DNA of 64,000 nt from Hornefia butyriciproducens (GTDB lineage: Bacteria > Bacillota > Clostridia > Peptostreptococcales > Anaerovoracaceae), in assembly GCF_009695915.1 (NCBI RefSeq), contig NZ_VUMZ01000002.1:62001-126000 (forward strand), given 5' to 3'. Numbering within the stretch: the first letter of the stretch is position 1; each line of letters opens with the position of its first letter. Below are positions 34,645 to 43,980 of this stretch, piece by piece. Under the pieces are notes generated by a model. It was not told the origin of the DNA, searched no databases, and was given only the letters and a program-made list of their open reading frames with translations. The position numbers and the translations under genes were made by a program.

Positions 34645-36078
34645 TTAGGCCCTCCTCTGATAGACTCGTGTGTAATTCCGGACGGCCCAGGCTTTACCGC
34701 CACGGAGAAGAAATCTGGAAACGCCCAGATGTTCTTCCGGTCTGGAGACACTGCGCCGGCTGAAGAGTGTGTCACCACAGTATACCAGAAGCTGCGGTTC
34801 TCCGTCAAAATTCGCGTACAGGTTCCCGCCGAGATCTGCGGTCACACTGAAAATGGAGGGCGTCGCCTCCTCGCTGGTATAGATGCCGGTCAGCATTTCC
34901 GGTTCACTAAAACGTGTTCCGACAGGATGTGCCCATACATGGGAGGTTTCGAGGGGCAGTCCCAGAATCAGATTATAGAGAACCCACTGAAATTCTTCTG
35001 TAGAAACGTCTCCGAGATTGCAGAGGGCAGTCATTCCGTAGCCGCCGTGAATTCCGTCGTCCATAATCAGACCACCGTAGGTGGATACTCCGTGGAGTCC
35101 GCCTGCGTGCTCGCAGATTACGCGTCCGGCCATGGTTCGTTTGTTCAGTCCGAGGCAGTAGAATGGCTCTGCGGTTTCCGGAAATTCATGCCCGATCAGG
35201 ATATCCACGGCTTCTGCCGGGATCACCTGCCGTCCGTCAAACATTCCTTTGGCAGCCAGCATCTGATAATATCTGGAAATGTCTCGGGCGGTGGATTTGA
35301 CACAGGCGCAGCCCCGGAACGGGGGGAGTACAGACCAGATATCATCGGCGTAAAGCTTATGGTTGTCATCGTAATCGAACAGCTGTGTGATATTGCCTCC
35401 GGCAAGCGCTATCGCCTCGCTTCCGTCCAGATCAAGGACGCTGCGAGTCATGCCGAGCGGTTCGAATATCCGCTCTTTCAGGAACTGCTCCAGCGGGATT
35501 CCGGCAGCCTGATCCACAACATAGGACAGAATTGCATATGCATCGTTTGAATAGCTCATGCACTCCCCCGGTGCTCCAAGAGGCTCGTAATCGTGGCTGT
35601 CGGATATATAATCGATCACCTGATCGATGGTTTCCATTTTGTTTGGAGCGGTCTTTTTCAGATATTCCGAGGAAACTGAACTGCGTTCCGGGGTGTTCAT
35701 TACGATGGACCATTCCAAAGGCGCAATAGGAGGAATTCCGGCCGTATGCATGGCTAGATGCCGCAGCGTCACACATTCCCTGGGCGTTCCCGGAATTCTG
35801 AACGCAGGGAAATATTTGATTACGGGATCGTCGAAATTCAGTTTTCCTTCTGTTTGAAGAATGGCACAGCTTAGAGCGGTCAGTGATTTACTCATTGAGG
35901 CGATGCCGTATACGGTGTCAGGGTCGGCGGGTCTGGTTTTGTCAAAGTCGGCGAAGCCGTAACCCTTTTCGAAAATAATTCCTTCCGGGCCCCGGATGCA
36001 TACGGTTACGCTTGGGAATCCCGAAGTCTGGAATTTCTCTGACAGATATTGATCGAGCCGGGTAATGTCGTATTTCAT
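34645..36078 (-). CDS. Serine hydrolase of the beta-lactamase class C / S12 family
   Basis: A 477-residue penicillin-recognising enzyme without signal peptide, so probably cytoplasmic. I start at ATG 36078, with GGAGG six bases upstream; the longer frame adds unconserved residues. Motifs: SxxK in GIASMSKSLTAL (nucleophile Ser), YxN in MSYSNDAYAIL, and HAGG in CEHAGGLHGVSTYGG in place of KTG. Family members include D-aminopeptidases, D-Ala carboxypeptidases and esterases. A C-terminal beta-rich part follows (FSEPEMLTGIYTSEE onward). Its place with D-amino-acid peptidases suggests a substrate with D-residues; it could equally be an esterase. Confidence 0.88.
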   Translation of the reverse strand: MKYDITRLDQYLSEKFQTSGFPSVTVCIRGPEGIIFEKGYGFADFDKTRPADPDTVYGIASMSKSLTALSCAILQTEGKLNFDDPVIKYFPAFRIPGTPRECVTLRHLAMHTAGIPPIAPLEWSIVMNTPERSSVSSEYLKKTAPNKMETIDQVIDYISDSHDYEPLGAPGECMSYSNDAYAILSYVVDQAAGIPLEQFLKERIFEPLGMTRSVLDLDGSEAIALAGGNITQLFDYDDNHKLYADDIWSVLPPFRGCACVKSTARDISRYYQMLAAKGMFDGRQVIPAEAVDILIGHEFPETAEPFYCLGLNKRTMAGRVICEHAGGLHGVSTYGGLIMDDGIHGGYGMTALCNLGDVSTEEFQWVLYNLILGLPLETSHVWAHPVGTRFSEPEMLTGIYTSEEATPSIFSVTADLGGNLYANFDGEPQLLVYCGDTLFSRRSVSRPEEHLGVSRFLLRGGKAWAVRNYTRVYQRRA

Positions 36079-36152
36079 AAGGTGCCTCCGTAATAAGATA
36101 TAGATTCGTGTTGTTTCCTGTATTGTTGCACAATAATCTCGAGATATAAGAA

Positions 36153-36168
36153 TACAATTTTCATGCCA
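36153..36168 (-). promoter_or_regulatory. Possible sigma-54 promoter of the serine hydrolase - MATE unit
   Basis: On the minus strand TGGCATGAAAATTGTA fits the consensus except that the -12 GC is GT. It lies 74 bases before the start codon. A palindrome ATTGT-TGC-ACAAT is found at 36123-36135, near the expected start of transcription. Confidence 0.45.
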
Positions 36169-36384
36169 ATGGGGGTCTTCTTTAAGGCACAAAGAATAGG
36201 CTTCGAGTGGAAAAAAAGACTGCGCAAGGGCCGCCGAATATGTTTACTGCATTATTTATTGATATCTCAAGCATATTCGATGGCTGAGCACGCATTAATT
36301 AGGGCTATAGGTGGCGAAAGGGGTAGGCTGCAAGGAAAAACTGCGAGAAGAATTTATGAAAAATCTGTGAATTTTTTGCGTGGA

Positions 36385-36400
36385 TGGTATGGAACTTGCA
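36385..36400 (+). promoter_or_regulatory. Sigma-54 promoter of the peptide transporter operon
   Basis: TGGTATGGAACTTGCA matches the -24/-12 consensus at every defined base. It is 113 bases upstream of the first permease gene. The rest of 36193-36513 shows no gene. Confidence 0.85.
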
Positions 36401-36441
36401 ACACTTATGAGATGATTTTGAAAACTTGCTTGCGCGTGAAT

Positions 36442-36458
36442 TGTCCTGAAAGCCGGAC
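36442..36458. promoter_or_regulatory. Candidate activator site in the transporter leader
   Basis: TGTCCTGAAAGCCGGAC has the same layout as the two palindromes at 49084 and 49105 (TGTCCT, six bases, AGGA-C/T) with one arm mismatch. It lies downstream of the expected start of transcription, so its role is unsure. Confidence 0.35.
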
Positions 36459-36501
36459 TTGTAGTGTGTGTAGTAAGAAAAAAATATTACAGACAAAGGA
36501 G

Positions 36502-36513
36502 ATGGTTATGTAG
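36502..36513 (+). other. AUG-GUU-AUG-UAG element before the first permease gene
   Basis: The best-placed start for the SD AAGGAG (36496-36501) is ATG 36508, which is followed at once by TAG; the real gene starts at 36514, one base past that stop. The reading frame is the same, so either the element is a minimal upstream frame or an old start codon has been cut off by a stop. Confidence 0.5.
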
Positions 36514-37452
36514 ATGAGAGATTATATCATTAAAAGACTGCTGATCGGAATACTGTTACTGTTTTCAGTTTCTGTTCTCGTCTTCGCTATGCTGTTCCTG
36601 ATGCCGGGCGATCCGGTTACGGTTATGGCGGGACCCTTGGCGAAGGCGTCTGAACTCGAGGGGCTGAGACATCAGTACGGACTGGATCGGCCGATTGTGG
36701 AACAATATATCACCTGGCTTTCTAAGATGTTTCACGGAGATTTTGGAATATCCTATAAATACAGACTGCCGGTATGGCAGCTGTTGCAGTCCGCGATTCC
36801 GGTGAGTCTGTACCTCACGATAATCACGCTGATTATTGAGTATATCGTGGCGATCCCGCTGGGACTGCTCTGCGCATACAAAAAGGATAGCCTTTTTGAT
36901 CATATTACAGTGAATGTCACGCTGGTGCTGACTGCGGTTCCGTCTTTCTGGCTCGGCGTTCTGATGATCCTGGTTTTTGCGGTCAAACTGCAGTGGCTTC
37001 CGGTCAGCGGGTTTGAATCCTGGCAGAACTATGTCCTGCCGATCTGTACTGGTTTCCTCGGCGGAATCGCGTCGACTCTGCGACTGGTTAAATCGGAGGC
37101 TATTGATGCGCTGCATGAGAAATATGTGGTGACTGCATATGCGAAAGGACTGAAGAAAAGAGAGGTCCTCTATAAGCATGTGCTGAGAACTTCACTTATT
37201 GTTGTTACCGTTAATGTTTTTATGTCCGTCCCCTGGCTGATTTCAGGTTATATTGTCATTGAGAAAATCTTCGGAATCCCGGGCATGGGAAATCTGATGG
37301 TAGAGTCCATTGTCAAGCAGGACTTCAACGTAATACAGGGAACAATTATGATTATTACAGCTCTGACGGTTCTCTGCAACATTCTGAGTGACATAGTGCT
37401 CGGCATCCTGGATCCGCGAATCAGAATATCAGTAACCGGAGGTGATCAATAA
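36514..37452 (+). CDS. Oligopeptide ABC transporter permease (DppB/OppB type)
   Basis: A 312-residue permease with six TM helices. The opening YIIKRLLIGILLLFSVSVLVFAMLFLMPGDPV is the family signature, and the EAA loop reads SEAIDALHEKYVVTAYAKGLKKREVLYKHVLRTSL near residue 200. It pairs with the next permease to form the channel for peptides. First gene of a seven-gene operon (two permeases, two ATPases, binding protein, D-aminopeptidase, DAP epimerase). It overlaps the next gene by one base. Confidence 0.93.
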   Translation: MRDYIIKRLLIGILLLFSVSVLVFAMLFLMPGDPVTVMAGPLAKASELEGLRHQYGLDRPIVEQYITWLSKMFHGDFGISYKYRLPVWQLLQSAIPVSLYLTIITLIIEYIVAIPLGLLCAYKKDSLFDHITVNVTLVLTAVPSFWLGVLMILVFAVKLQWLPVSGFESWQNYVLPICTGFLGGIASTLRLVKSEAIDALHEKYVVTAYAKGLKKREVLYKHVLRTSLIVVTVNVFMSVPWLISGYIVIEKIFGIPGMGNLMVESIVKQDFNVIQGTIMIITALTVLCNILSDIVLGILDPRIRISVTGGDQ

Positions 37453-38300
37453 TGAATGAAAGTCCATTCAGAGAATTTTGGAAATCCTGTTATAAGAACG
37501 GAAATTTTATGGTCGGATCGATTATGATCCTGAGTGTGATTTTCATCGCAATTTTTGCGAATCAGATTGCACCGTATTCATATACGGATATTCATGAATC
37601 TGATATCCTGACCGCCCCCTGTGCGCAGTATATTTTCGGTACTGATGATATGGGGCGGGATCTGTTCAGCAGAATTGTATTCGGCACTAGGATTACGCTG
37701 GAGGTAGCTATTATCGGAGCCGGACTGCAGCTGATCGTCGGTGTTTTAGTTGGTCTTCTCTGTGGGTACTACGGTGGAGCCGCAGACAGAGCGCTGACCT
37801 TTGTTGCTGATCTGACCTGGTGTATCCCCGGAATGATCATGGCGCTGGCGGTGGTGACGATTATCGGATCGGGCCTGATCAAGGCCATCATCGCGATTTC
37901 CATTGTAGCGTGGGCGGCTTACGCCCGAATGGTCCGGGCCAAGACTATGTCAATAAAAAATATGGCGTTTATTGAAACAGGCAGATCCTTCGGTGAATCG
38001 GACTGGTCGCTGATGTTCCGATATATTCTGCCGAATATCGTTCCGATTTTGATTGTAACCGTGTCAATGCAGCTGCCGGGAACGATTTTGTCAACTACGA
38101 CACTGAGTTTTCTGGGCGTCGGTTCACAGCCACCGTCGCCTGACTGGGGTCTGATGGTCGCGGAAGGCATAAATTTCGTGGAACAGGGACCGTGGATGGC
38201 CATTTTCCCGGGCCTCGCACTAGTATATGTTGTCCTTGGGTTCAACATCATGGGAGAAGGGCTGAGAGATCTTCTGGATCCGCGAATGAAGTCACAGTAG
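37452..38300 (+). CDS. Oligopeptide ABC transporter permease (DppC/OppC type)
   Basis: A 282-residue partner permease with the OppC N-terminal region (NFMVGSIMILSVIFIAIFANQIAPYSY) and the conserved periplasmic-loop motif YIFGTDDMGRDLFSRIVFGTRI. The EAA loop is KTMSIKNMAFIETGRSFGESDWSLMFRYILPN, and it ends GEGLRDLLDPRM, which is typical. The start codon overlaps the stop of the previous gene, indicating coupling. Confidence 0.93.
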   Translation: MNESPFREFWKSCYKNGNFMVGSIMILSVIFIAIFANQIAPYSYTDIHESDILTAPCAQYIFGTDDMGRDLFSRIVFGTRITLEVAIIGAGLQLIVGVLVGLLCGYYGGAADRALTFVADLTWCIPGMIMALAVVTIIGSGLIKAIIAISIVAWAAYARMVRAKTMSIKNMAFIETGRSFGESDWSLMFRYILPNIVPILIVTVSMQLPGTILSTTTLSFLGVGSQPPSPDWGLMVAEGINFVEQGPWMAIFPGLALVYVVLGFNIMGEGLRDLLDPRMKSQ

Positions 38301-38313
38301 GGAGGAGAGCAAT

Positions 38314-39291
38314 ATGAATGAAGAACTATTGAGAATCGACAACCTGTCTGTGGATTACAAAGTCAGGGACGGATTTTTGTCAGCTGTAAAGAATGCATCC
38401 TTTGAAATCAGGAAAAAAGAGATCTTTGCGATTGTCGGCGAGTCCGGATGTGGAAAATCCACGATTGCCCATTCAATTCTCAGACTGCTTCCGGAGCATA
38501 ACGAAATCATAAAAGGACAGATAATGTTCAAGGGGAAGGATCTGAATCAGGCAACAGAAAAAGAGTTGGAGGCTGTAAGGGGGAAGCAGATCGGAATGAT
38601 CTTCCAGAATCCTCTTGATTCCCTGAATCCGGTGTACACTACAGGGAAACAGGTGGAGGAGGGAATTCTGATTGATAAAATCCCCAGAGAAGAGGCTTGG
38701 AATCGTGTAATCGAGATGTATAAGGATGTGAAGATGCCGGATGCTGAGCGTCGGGCAAAAAGCTATCCGCACGAGTTGTCAGGCGGCATGCGGCAGCGTG
38801 TTATGATCGCCATGATGCTTGCAAGAGATCCGAATCTCCTGATCGCGGACGAGCCGACGACAGCGCTGGATGTGACGATCGAGGCACAGATTCTCAGACT
38901 GATCAAGCAGTTGAGAGATGAATATGGAACTGCGGTCATGCTGATTACGCATAATTTCGGGCTCGTAGCGGAGATTGCGGATTATGTGGCCGTTATGTAC
39001 GCGGGCATGATTGTGGAAACCGGGACAGTATATGATATTTTCGATCATCCTATGCATCCGTACTCAAGTCTGCTGATGAAGGCGCTTCCGCGGATGACGA
39101 AGAAGGAAGGACGTCTGACGACGATTGATGGAAGTGTGCCCCGGCTGACCAGCGACAAACCGGGATGCCGTTTTGCGAATCGCTGTCCATTTGCGAAGGA
39201 ACGTTGTTTTAATGAGGATCCGGACATCAGAAAGATCTCGGAGACGCATAACGTCAGATGCTTTTTGGAAAAGGGGGTGGATGTACGATGA
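38314..39291 (+). CDS. Oligopeptide ABC transporter ATPase (DppD/OppD type)
   Basis: A 325-residue ATPase: Walker A GESGCGKST (residues 45-53), Q-loop MIFQNPLDSLNPV, signature LSGGMRQR, Walker B LLIADEPTTALD, H-loop ITHNF. The C-terminal oligopeptide-transporter extension with GCRFANRCPFAKERC, seen only in Opp/Dpp ATPases, confirms the peptide class. It works as a heterodimer with the following ATPase and overlaps it by four bases. Confidence 0.94.
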   Translation: MNEELLRIDNLSVDYKVRDGFLSAVKNASFEIRKKEIFAIVGESGCGKSTIAHSILRLLPEHNEIIKGQIMFKGKDLNQATEKELEAVRGKQIGMIFQNPLDSLNPVYTTGKQVEEGILIDKIPREEAWNRVIEMYKDVKMPDAERRAKSYPHELSGGMRQRVMIAMMLARDPNLLIADEPTTALDVTIEAQILRLIKQLRDEYGTAVMLITHNFGLVAEIADYVAVMYAGMIVETGTVYDIFDHPMHPYSSLLMKALPRMTKKEGRLTTIDGSVPRLTSDKPGCRFANRCPFAKERCFNEDPDIRKISETHNVRCFLEKGVDVR

Positions 39292-40304
39292 AAGAAGCGC
39301 AGATTGAACTGACCCATGTCAAGAAGTATTTTGAGATAACAAAGGGAATTATCAAGCAGAAAAAAACCTATGTCAAGGCTGTAGACGATGTCACGATGAC
39401 TATCAATAAAGGTGAAATCGTCGGACTTGTGGGAGAGTCCGGAAGTGGAAAAACCACACTTGCCCGGGTGATTCTCAACCTTACGAAGCCGACGGGCGGC
39501 ACCGTGATATTCGATCATGTAGATCTGTCGAAGGCAACGAAGCAGGAAAAGAAAGAATTTCACACCAAGGTGTCCGTTGTTTTCCAGGATCCTGCGTCGA
39601 ACCTGAATCCCCGGGAAACCGTGCAGAGTTCGATTATGCGACCGCTGGTAATCCACGGAGTGCCGAAAGCCGAGGCGAGGGAGAAAGCGAAGGAAACCCT
39701 GGACATGGTCAAGATGGATCAGCGGTATCTGAATAGTTATCCGCACCAGTTGTCCGGCGGTCAGCTTCAGAGAATTGCTATCGCGAGAGCGCTTGCGATG
39801 AATCCGAAAATCATGATTTTGGATGAGCCTACTTCGGCGCTGGATGTTTCCGTGCAGGCACAGATTCTGAATCTGCTGCTGGATCTGCAGGAGAAATTCA
39901 ACCTGACTTATCTTGTCATAACGCATGATCTGAATGTTATCCGCTATATCAGTGACAAGATCGCAGTCATGTATCTTGGCCGTCTGGTGGAATTCGGACC
40001 GACTGAAGAGGTGACGCAGAATCCGAAACATCCGTATACGCAGGGTCTGATGGCGGCGGCACCGATTCTTGATCCACATCTGAGAGGACGTAAGGAATAC
40101 ATCATGAAGGGTGAACCGGGAAGTCTGGTCAACCTGCCTGAAGGATGCCATTTTCATCCCAGATGTCCGTTTGCAACAGACCGGTGTAAAACTACAGCTC
40201 CTGGCGGATATTTATTATCCGATGAACATAAAGTGGCCTGTCATTTATGCGAGCAGGAGGCCGTTGGCATTGACCGGGAGGTTTTCCCGGATTCAACAAA
40301 GTAG
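39288..40304 (+). CDS. Oligopeptide ABC transporter ATPase (DppF/OppF type)
   Basis: The second ATPase, 338 residues. I start at ATG 39288 (ATGA overlap with the previous stop, GGGGGTGG upstream). Walker A GESGSGKTT, Q-loop VVFQDPASNLNPR, signature LSGGQLQR, Walker B IMILDEPTSALD, H-loop ITHDL, and the Opp C-terminal CHFHPRCPFATDRCK. The long first strand (VKKYFEITKGIIKQKKTYVKAVDDV) is typical of OppF. Confidence 0.94.
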   Translation: MKEAQIELTHVKKYFEITKGIIKQKKTYVKAVDDVTMTINKGEIVGLVGESGSGKTTLARVILNLTKPTGGTVIFDHVDLSKATKQEKKEFHTKVSVVFQDPASNLNPRETVQSSIMRPLVIHGVPKAEAREKAKETLDMVKMDQRYLNSYPHQLSGGQLQRIAIARALAMNPKIMILDEPTSALDVSVQAQILNLLLDLQEKFNLTYLVITHDLNVIRYISDKIAVMYLGRLVEFGPTEEVTQNPKHPYTQGLMAAAPILDPHLRGRKEYIMKGEPGSLVNLPEGCHFHPRCPFATDRCKTTAPGGYLLSDEHKVACHLCEQEAVGIDREVFPDSTK

Positions 40305-40337
40305 AACTCATAGTTTACAGTAAAGGAGTGAGAGATT

Positions 40338-41975
40338 ATGAAGAAGAAATTGTTGGTCGTGCTGTTGGCGACGGTTGTCGCGATTGCTTTTTCCTTTACA
40401 GGATGCGGCAGCAAGGACAAAGGAGGCAGTTCGGCCGCGGACAAGGAGAAAACCAAGGCAGGAGGGAAAACGCTGATTATCAAGGACGGTTCCTGGTCCG
40501 GGATCGATCTCTTCCAGGTGTCAGACTGGAACGACATGCAGTGCCTGGTTGCGGATTCTGTTCTTACTAAGGATCCCAAGACCGGGAAAGCGATGCCGGG
40601 AATCGCTTCCAAATCTGTCTGGAGCAAGGATGGCAAAACCTGGACGCTGACGTTCCCCAAGGGGATGAAATATTCTACGGGCAAAGAACTGGAGCCGGAA
40701 GATTTTGTTGCAAGTGTCAAATACGGACTGAAGGTAAGCCCGTACAAGGACGGATACTCCAATATCAAGAACATGGAAATCAAGGGCAGAAAAGTAATTG
40801 TCCACTTCAAGAAGTTCCATGCTGATACGGAATTCAACTTTATGACATGCTTCACAGGCATCATTGACAAGGATGAAATCGATTCGATGACAAAAGACGA
40901 TATGCTGTGGGGATGCCACCCCTATGGCGCCTACTACGTCGACAAGTATGAGCCGGGTGCATATGTGATCCTGAAGGCTAATCCGGGATATAAGACAAAT
41001 AATCCCAAGGTGAAGAACAAAGGCGTGTGCCCGATCAAGAGGATCAAGATCGTGTTCTCCGGAGAAGACTTCACACTGGCGAAGGGCGTGCAGAACGGAG
41101 ATTATGACGTCCTGTCCACTGTACCTGCGAATTATTACAAGGAACTGAAGAAGTCTGACAAAGTGACTGTCAAGGAAGCTGCGGGCGCGCAGGTCTATTA
41201 TGCGGAGCTCAATACGACAAAGGGAGCGCTGAAGGATGCGAAGGTCCGGGAAGCGATCATCCGCGCGATTGACAGAGAGACGATGGTGAAACATCTGAAT
41301 TCTTACGAGAAACCGGCATACAGTCTGATCCTGGATAAGTGTCTGAATTACGACTCGAGTGTTCCGTCATGGTACAAAGCAAAATACGGATATAACAAGG
41401 ATGCGGCACTGAAGTTGCTGAAAGAAGCCGGATATAAGAAAAACAAAGACGGAATCATGGAAAAGAACGGAAAAACGTTGTCCTTTACTTTCGATGACAG
41501 AGATGATACAGTTGCGAAGAGAGTAGGGCAGTCGATTCAGAAGGATCTGAAGGCGATCGGAATCGAGATGAAGATTTCAACTCAGGAATGGTCCTACGTT
41601 AATCAGGATGTCGTAGATGGGAATTTCGATATAGCGTATCTGGGACTCGGCTGGTCAGAACCGTTCCTGCTGATGGATAATTTCTGCATGAGACAGGAGA
41701 AGGAAAAAGACATGGTTTCCAATCTCGATCCTAAGGGTCAGAAGGCTCTGATCCAGAAAGCCAGAGAGACTGTGGACTATGAGGCCCGTACTCCGATCAT
41801 CACCCAGCTGCAGAAGAAGCTTTTCGATTACAAGACCATTATTCCGCTTTTGGCTGAAAACAATTACCGCTGCTGGAGATCTGAGATCAAGGGAGTGGTA
41901 TGGGCTACGAACGGCGACTTCTACCTTAATGATGTCAAGACAGACAAGAACGGCAACTTCAGGAATGTCAAATAG
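40338..41975 (+). CDS. Peptide-binding lipoprotein (SBP_bac_5, DppA/OppA type)
   Basis: A 545-residue extracellular binding protein for the transporter. The signal ends in a lipobox SFTGC, so Cys 23 is probably lipid-anchored after cleavage. A Ser/Lys-rich linker leads to the family-5 domain: LVADSVLTKDPKTGKAMPGIASKSVWSKDGKTWTLTF-type start, the YGLKVSPY region, and DAKVREAIIRAIDRETMV, which is a strong family mark. The ligand cannot be told from sequence; the operon suggests peptides with D-residues or DAP. A strong SD precedes the ATG. Confidence 0.93.
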   Translation: MKKKLLVVLLATVVAIAFSFTGCGSKDKGGSSAADKEKTKAGGKTLIIKDGSWSGIDLFQVSDWNDMQCLVADSVLTKDPKTGKAMPGIASKSVWSKDGKTWTLTFPKGMKYSTGKELEPEDFVASVKYGLKVSPYKDGYSNIKNMEIKGRKVIVHFKKFHADTEFNFMTCFTGIIDKDEIDSMTKDDMLWGCHPYGAYYVDKYEPGAYVILKANPGYKTNNPKVKNKGVCPIKRIKIVFSGEDFTLAKGVQNGDYDVLSTVPANYYKELKKSDKVTVKEAAGAQVYYAELNTTKGALKDAKVREAIIRAIDRETMVKHLNSYEKPAYSLILDKCLNYDSSVPSWYKAKYGYNKDAALKLLKEAGYKKNKDGIMEKNGKTLSFTFDDRDDTVAKRVGQSIQKDLKAIGIEMKISTQEWSYVNQDVVDGNFDIAYLGLGWSEPFLLMDNFCMRQEKEKDMVSNLDPKGQKALIQKARETVDYEARTPIITQLQKKLFDYKTIIPLLAENNYRCWRSEIKGVVWATNGDFYLNDVKTDKNGNFRNVK

Positions 41976-41995
41976 TTAATACAGATGAACGATAT

Positions 41996-42022
41996 CACCG
42001 CCTGATTTGTAATCAGGCGGTG
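41996..42022 (+). other. Intercistronic hairpin after the binding protein gene
   Basis: A perfect 12-bp stem (CACCGCCTGATT and complement) with a three-base loop and no T-run. Between a binding-protein gene and later operon genes such hairpins usually protect the upstream mRNA rather than end it fully. Confidence 0.7.
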
Positions 42023-42054
42023 AACCGCGCAATGAATTCAGGAGGTTTGTTTGA

Positions 42055-42849
42055 ATGAAAGTATTTATCAGCGTTGATATAGAGGGCGTCACCGGCGTCA
42101 CAAGCTGGAAGGAAACGGAAAAAGGAAACGAGGAGTACGACCGTGCGGCTGTCCAGATGAAAAAAGAAGCACTGGCAGCCTGCCAGGGCGCGCTTGACGC
42201 CGGGGCGGATGAGATATGGGTAAAGGACTCCCATGATACCGGAAGAAATCTGTGGATTGACGAATTTCCGGAGCAGGTCAGACTGATCCGCGGATGGATG
42301 TATACACCGGATTCCATGGTGGCGGGAGTTGACGGAAGCTTCGATGCGGCCCTGTGCGTGGGCTATCATTCCGCCGGAGGAACAGGAGGCAATCCCCTGT
42401 CACATACGATGACTTCGGACGGGTTGTTCTGGACGAAACTGAACGGTGAATATATGTCTGAGCTGATGCTCCATACGCTTGTCTGCGCCGGGTACGGGGT
42501 TCCGATGATTTTTGTCAGCGGTGATGAAGAACTCTGTGACACTTCAAAGGAACAGATCCCCGGTCTGCTCACAGTGCCGACAAAGAAAGGTATCGGCGGC
42601 GCAACGATCAACCGCAATCCTCAGGTTGTGTGCCGGGAGATCCGGGAGACTGTGAAGCGGGCTTTGGGAATGGATCATACGCTGATCAACACGAACCGGG
42701 ATTTCAGGCTGGAGGTCTGCTACCGTCAGCATCCGGACGCTCTGAAGGCCAGCCATTACCCCGGAGCGAAGCTTGAGGATCCCTTTACCGTGAGCTTTGA
42801 AACGGACTGCCTCAGGGATCTGCTCACCGCGTTTTATCTGATTCATTAA
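42055..42849 (+). CDS. D-aminopeptidase DppA, peptidase family M55
   Basis: A zinc aminopeptidase that removes N-terminal D-amino acids such as D-Ala from short peptides; the B. subtilis DppA forms a decameric ring in the cytoplasm. Over 264 residues the metal-site residues are in place: Asp 8 and Glu 10 in SVDIEG, His 60 in VKDSHDTGRN, His 105 in GYHSAGG, with the catalytic region His 117 (PLSHTM) and Glu 136 (MSELMLH). In B. subtilis dppA is also the first gene of a dipeptide transporter operon, so the linkage is a known one. The next gene is DAP epimerase. Confidence 0.92.
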   Translation: MKVFISVDIEGVTGVTSWKETEKGNEEYDRAAVQMKKEALAACQGALDAGADEIWVKDSHDTGRNLWIDEFPEQVRLIRGWMYTPDSMVAGVDGSFDAALCVGYHSAGGTGGNPLSHTMTSDGLFWTKLNGEYMSELMLHTLVCAGYGVPMIFVSGDEELCDTSKEQIPGLLTVPTKKGIGGATINRNPQVVCREIRETVKRALGMDHTLINTNRDFRLEVCYRQHPDALKASHYPGAKLEDPFTVSFETDCLRDLLTAFYLIH

Positions 42850-42861
42850 AGGGAAGGAAAT

Positions 42862-43725
42862 GTGTGGCAGCAGCATATGAGAATTGATTTTACCAAGATG
42901 CAGGGTGCCGGAAACGATTTCATTCTGATTGACAACCGGGACGGAAGATTCCCGGAGACACTCTGCCCCCGGATCGCGAAACAGCTCTGCCGCCGGAGAT
43001 TTTCTGTCGGGGCGGACGGTATGATGTTTGTAGAACGCCCGCGGGAAAACGGCGATTATCGTATGGTTTTCTATAATTCTGACGGAAGTCCGGGCGAAAT
43101 GTGCGGAAACGGAGCGCGATGTGTTGCCCGGTACGGCTATGAGCACGGCCTGGCCGGTGAGACGCAGAATATCGAGACGACGGCCGGCCTTGTGCGGGGG
43201 CGGAGGATCGATGAGGAACGATATCGCATTCGGCTGAACGATGTGAGCGTCATGAAACTGGGAGTGAAACCGGAAACCGAGGCGGGGGCCGAAGACGGGG
43301 TCATTTTCTGCGATTATGTCGAGCTCGGGAATCCCGGAATTCCCCATGCGGTCGTTGAGGTCCCCGGTCGGGAAATGCTTGCTCCCGAAAGCCTGAGGAA
43401 GACTGCGGAGGCAATTCGCCATTCTCCGGCGTTTCCCAGGGGCGCAAATGTTAATTTTTACTTCGCAGGCGACGACGGGACGGTGGAGGAACTGACATTT
43501 GAGCGCGGAGTGGAAGATTTTACTTATGCGTGCGGTACGGGAACCGGATCGGTGGCAGCGGTACTGACGAAACGCGGACGGATCGGAGAGGGAACAGTTC
43601 GTTTTCATATGCCCGGCGGATTTCTGGACATAGAGGTCTGCAAAGACCGTCAGACAGATAAAATTACAGATTTGTATCTTACCGGAAGTGCTGTGATTGT
43701 AGCGGAAGGAACGGCAATCTTCTGA
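42862..43725 (+). CDS. dapF: Diaminopimelate epimerase
   Basis: DapF interconverts LL- and meso-DAP with two cysteines. Both are present: Cys 81 in EMCGNGARCVARY and Cys 224 in YACGTGTGSVA, counted from a GTG at 42862. MRIDFTKMQGAGNDFILIDN is the usual family start, from ATG 42877. AGGGAAGG lies close to the GTG and far (about 18 bases) from the ATG, so the true start is unsure. Last gene of the transporter operon, before a strong terminator. In this setting it probably feeds scavenged DAP into lysine; a biosynthetic copy may exist elsewhere. Confidence 0.92.
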   Translation: MWQQHMRIDFTKMQGAGNDFILIDNRDGRFPETLCPRIAKQLCRRRFSVGADGMMFVERPRENGDYRMVFYNSDGSPGEMCGNGARCVARYGYEHGLAGETQNIETTAGLVRGRRIDEERYRIRLNDVSVMKLGVKPETEAGAEDGVIFCDYVELGNPGIPHAVVEVPGREMLAPESLRKTAEAIRHSPAFPRGANVNFYFAGDDGTVEELTFERGVEDFTYACGTGTGSVAAVLTKRGRIGEGTVRFHMPGGFLDIEVCKDRQTDKITDLYLTGSAVIVAEGTAIF

Positions 43726-43745
43726 TTCCCTCAGAAGGATGACAG

Positions 43746-43781
43746 AACTGCTCGATGCGTTTATCGCAGAGCAGTTTTTTT
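43746..43781 (+). terminator. Terminator of the transporter operon
   Basis: Stem AACTGCTC with GAGCAGTT, an inner TGCG/CGCA pair, then seven T residues. Confidence 0.9.
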
Positions 43782-43819
43782 CAATGAGGGAATTTTTTTG
43801 ACCAAATTATTCAGATAAT

Positions 43820-43848
43820 TTGCATTCCGAAATGATCGGTTGTAGAAT
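43820..43848 (+). promoter_or_regulatory. Possible housekeeping promoter of activator 2
   Basis: TTGCAT, 17 bases, TAGAAT, 133 bases before the gene. No sigma-54 match is seen here. Confidence 0.4.
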
Positions 43849-43980
43849 AAAAGATAACGGCGGGCTATTCCCGCACAGAAAATGATATCGGCCGCTGTCG
43901 GATAACAGGCAGACGGCGATGGCGCAGCCGAGCAGCGCAGCCGGATTTCGCATAAAAAATAGTCAGGGTACGGAAAGTAT

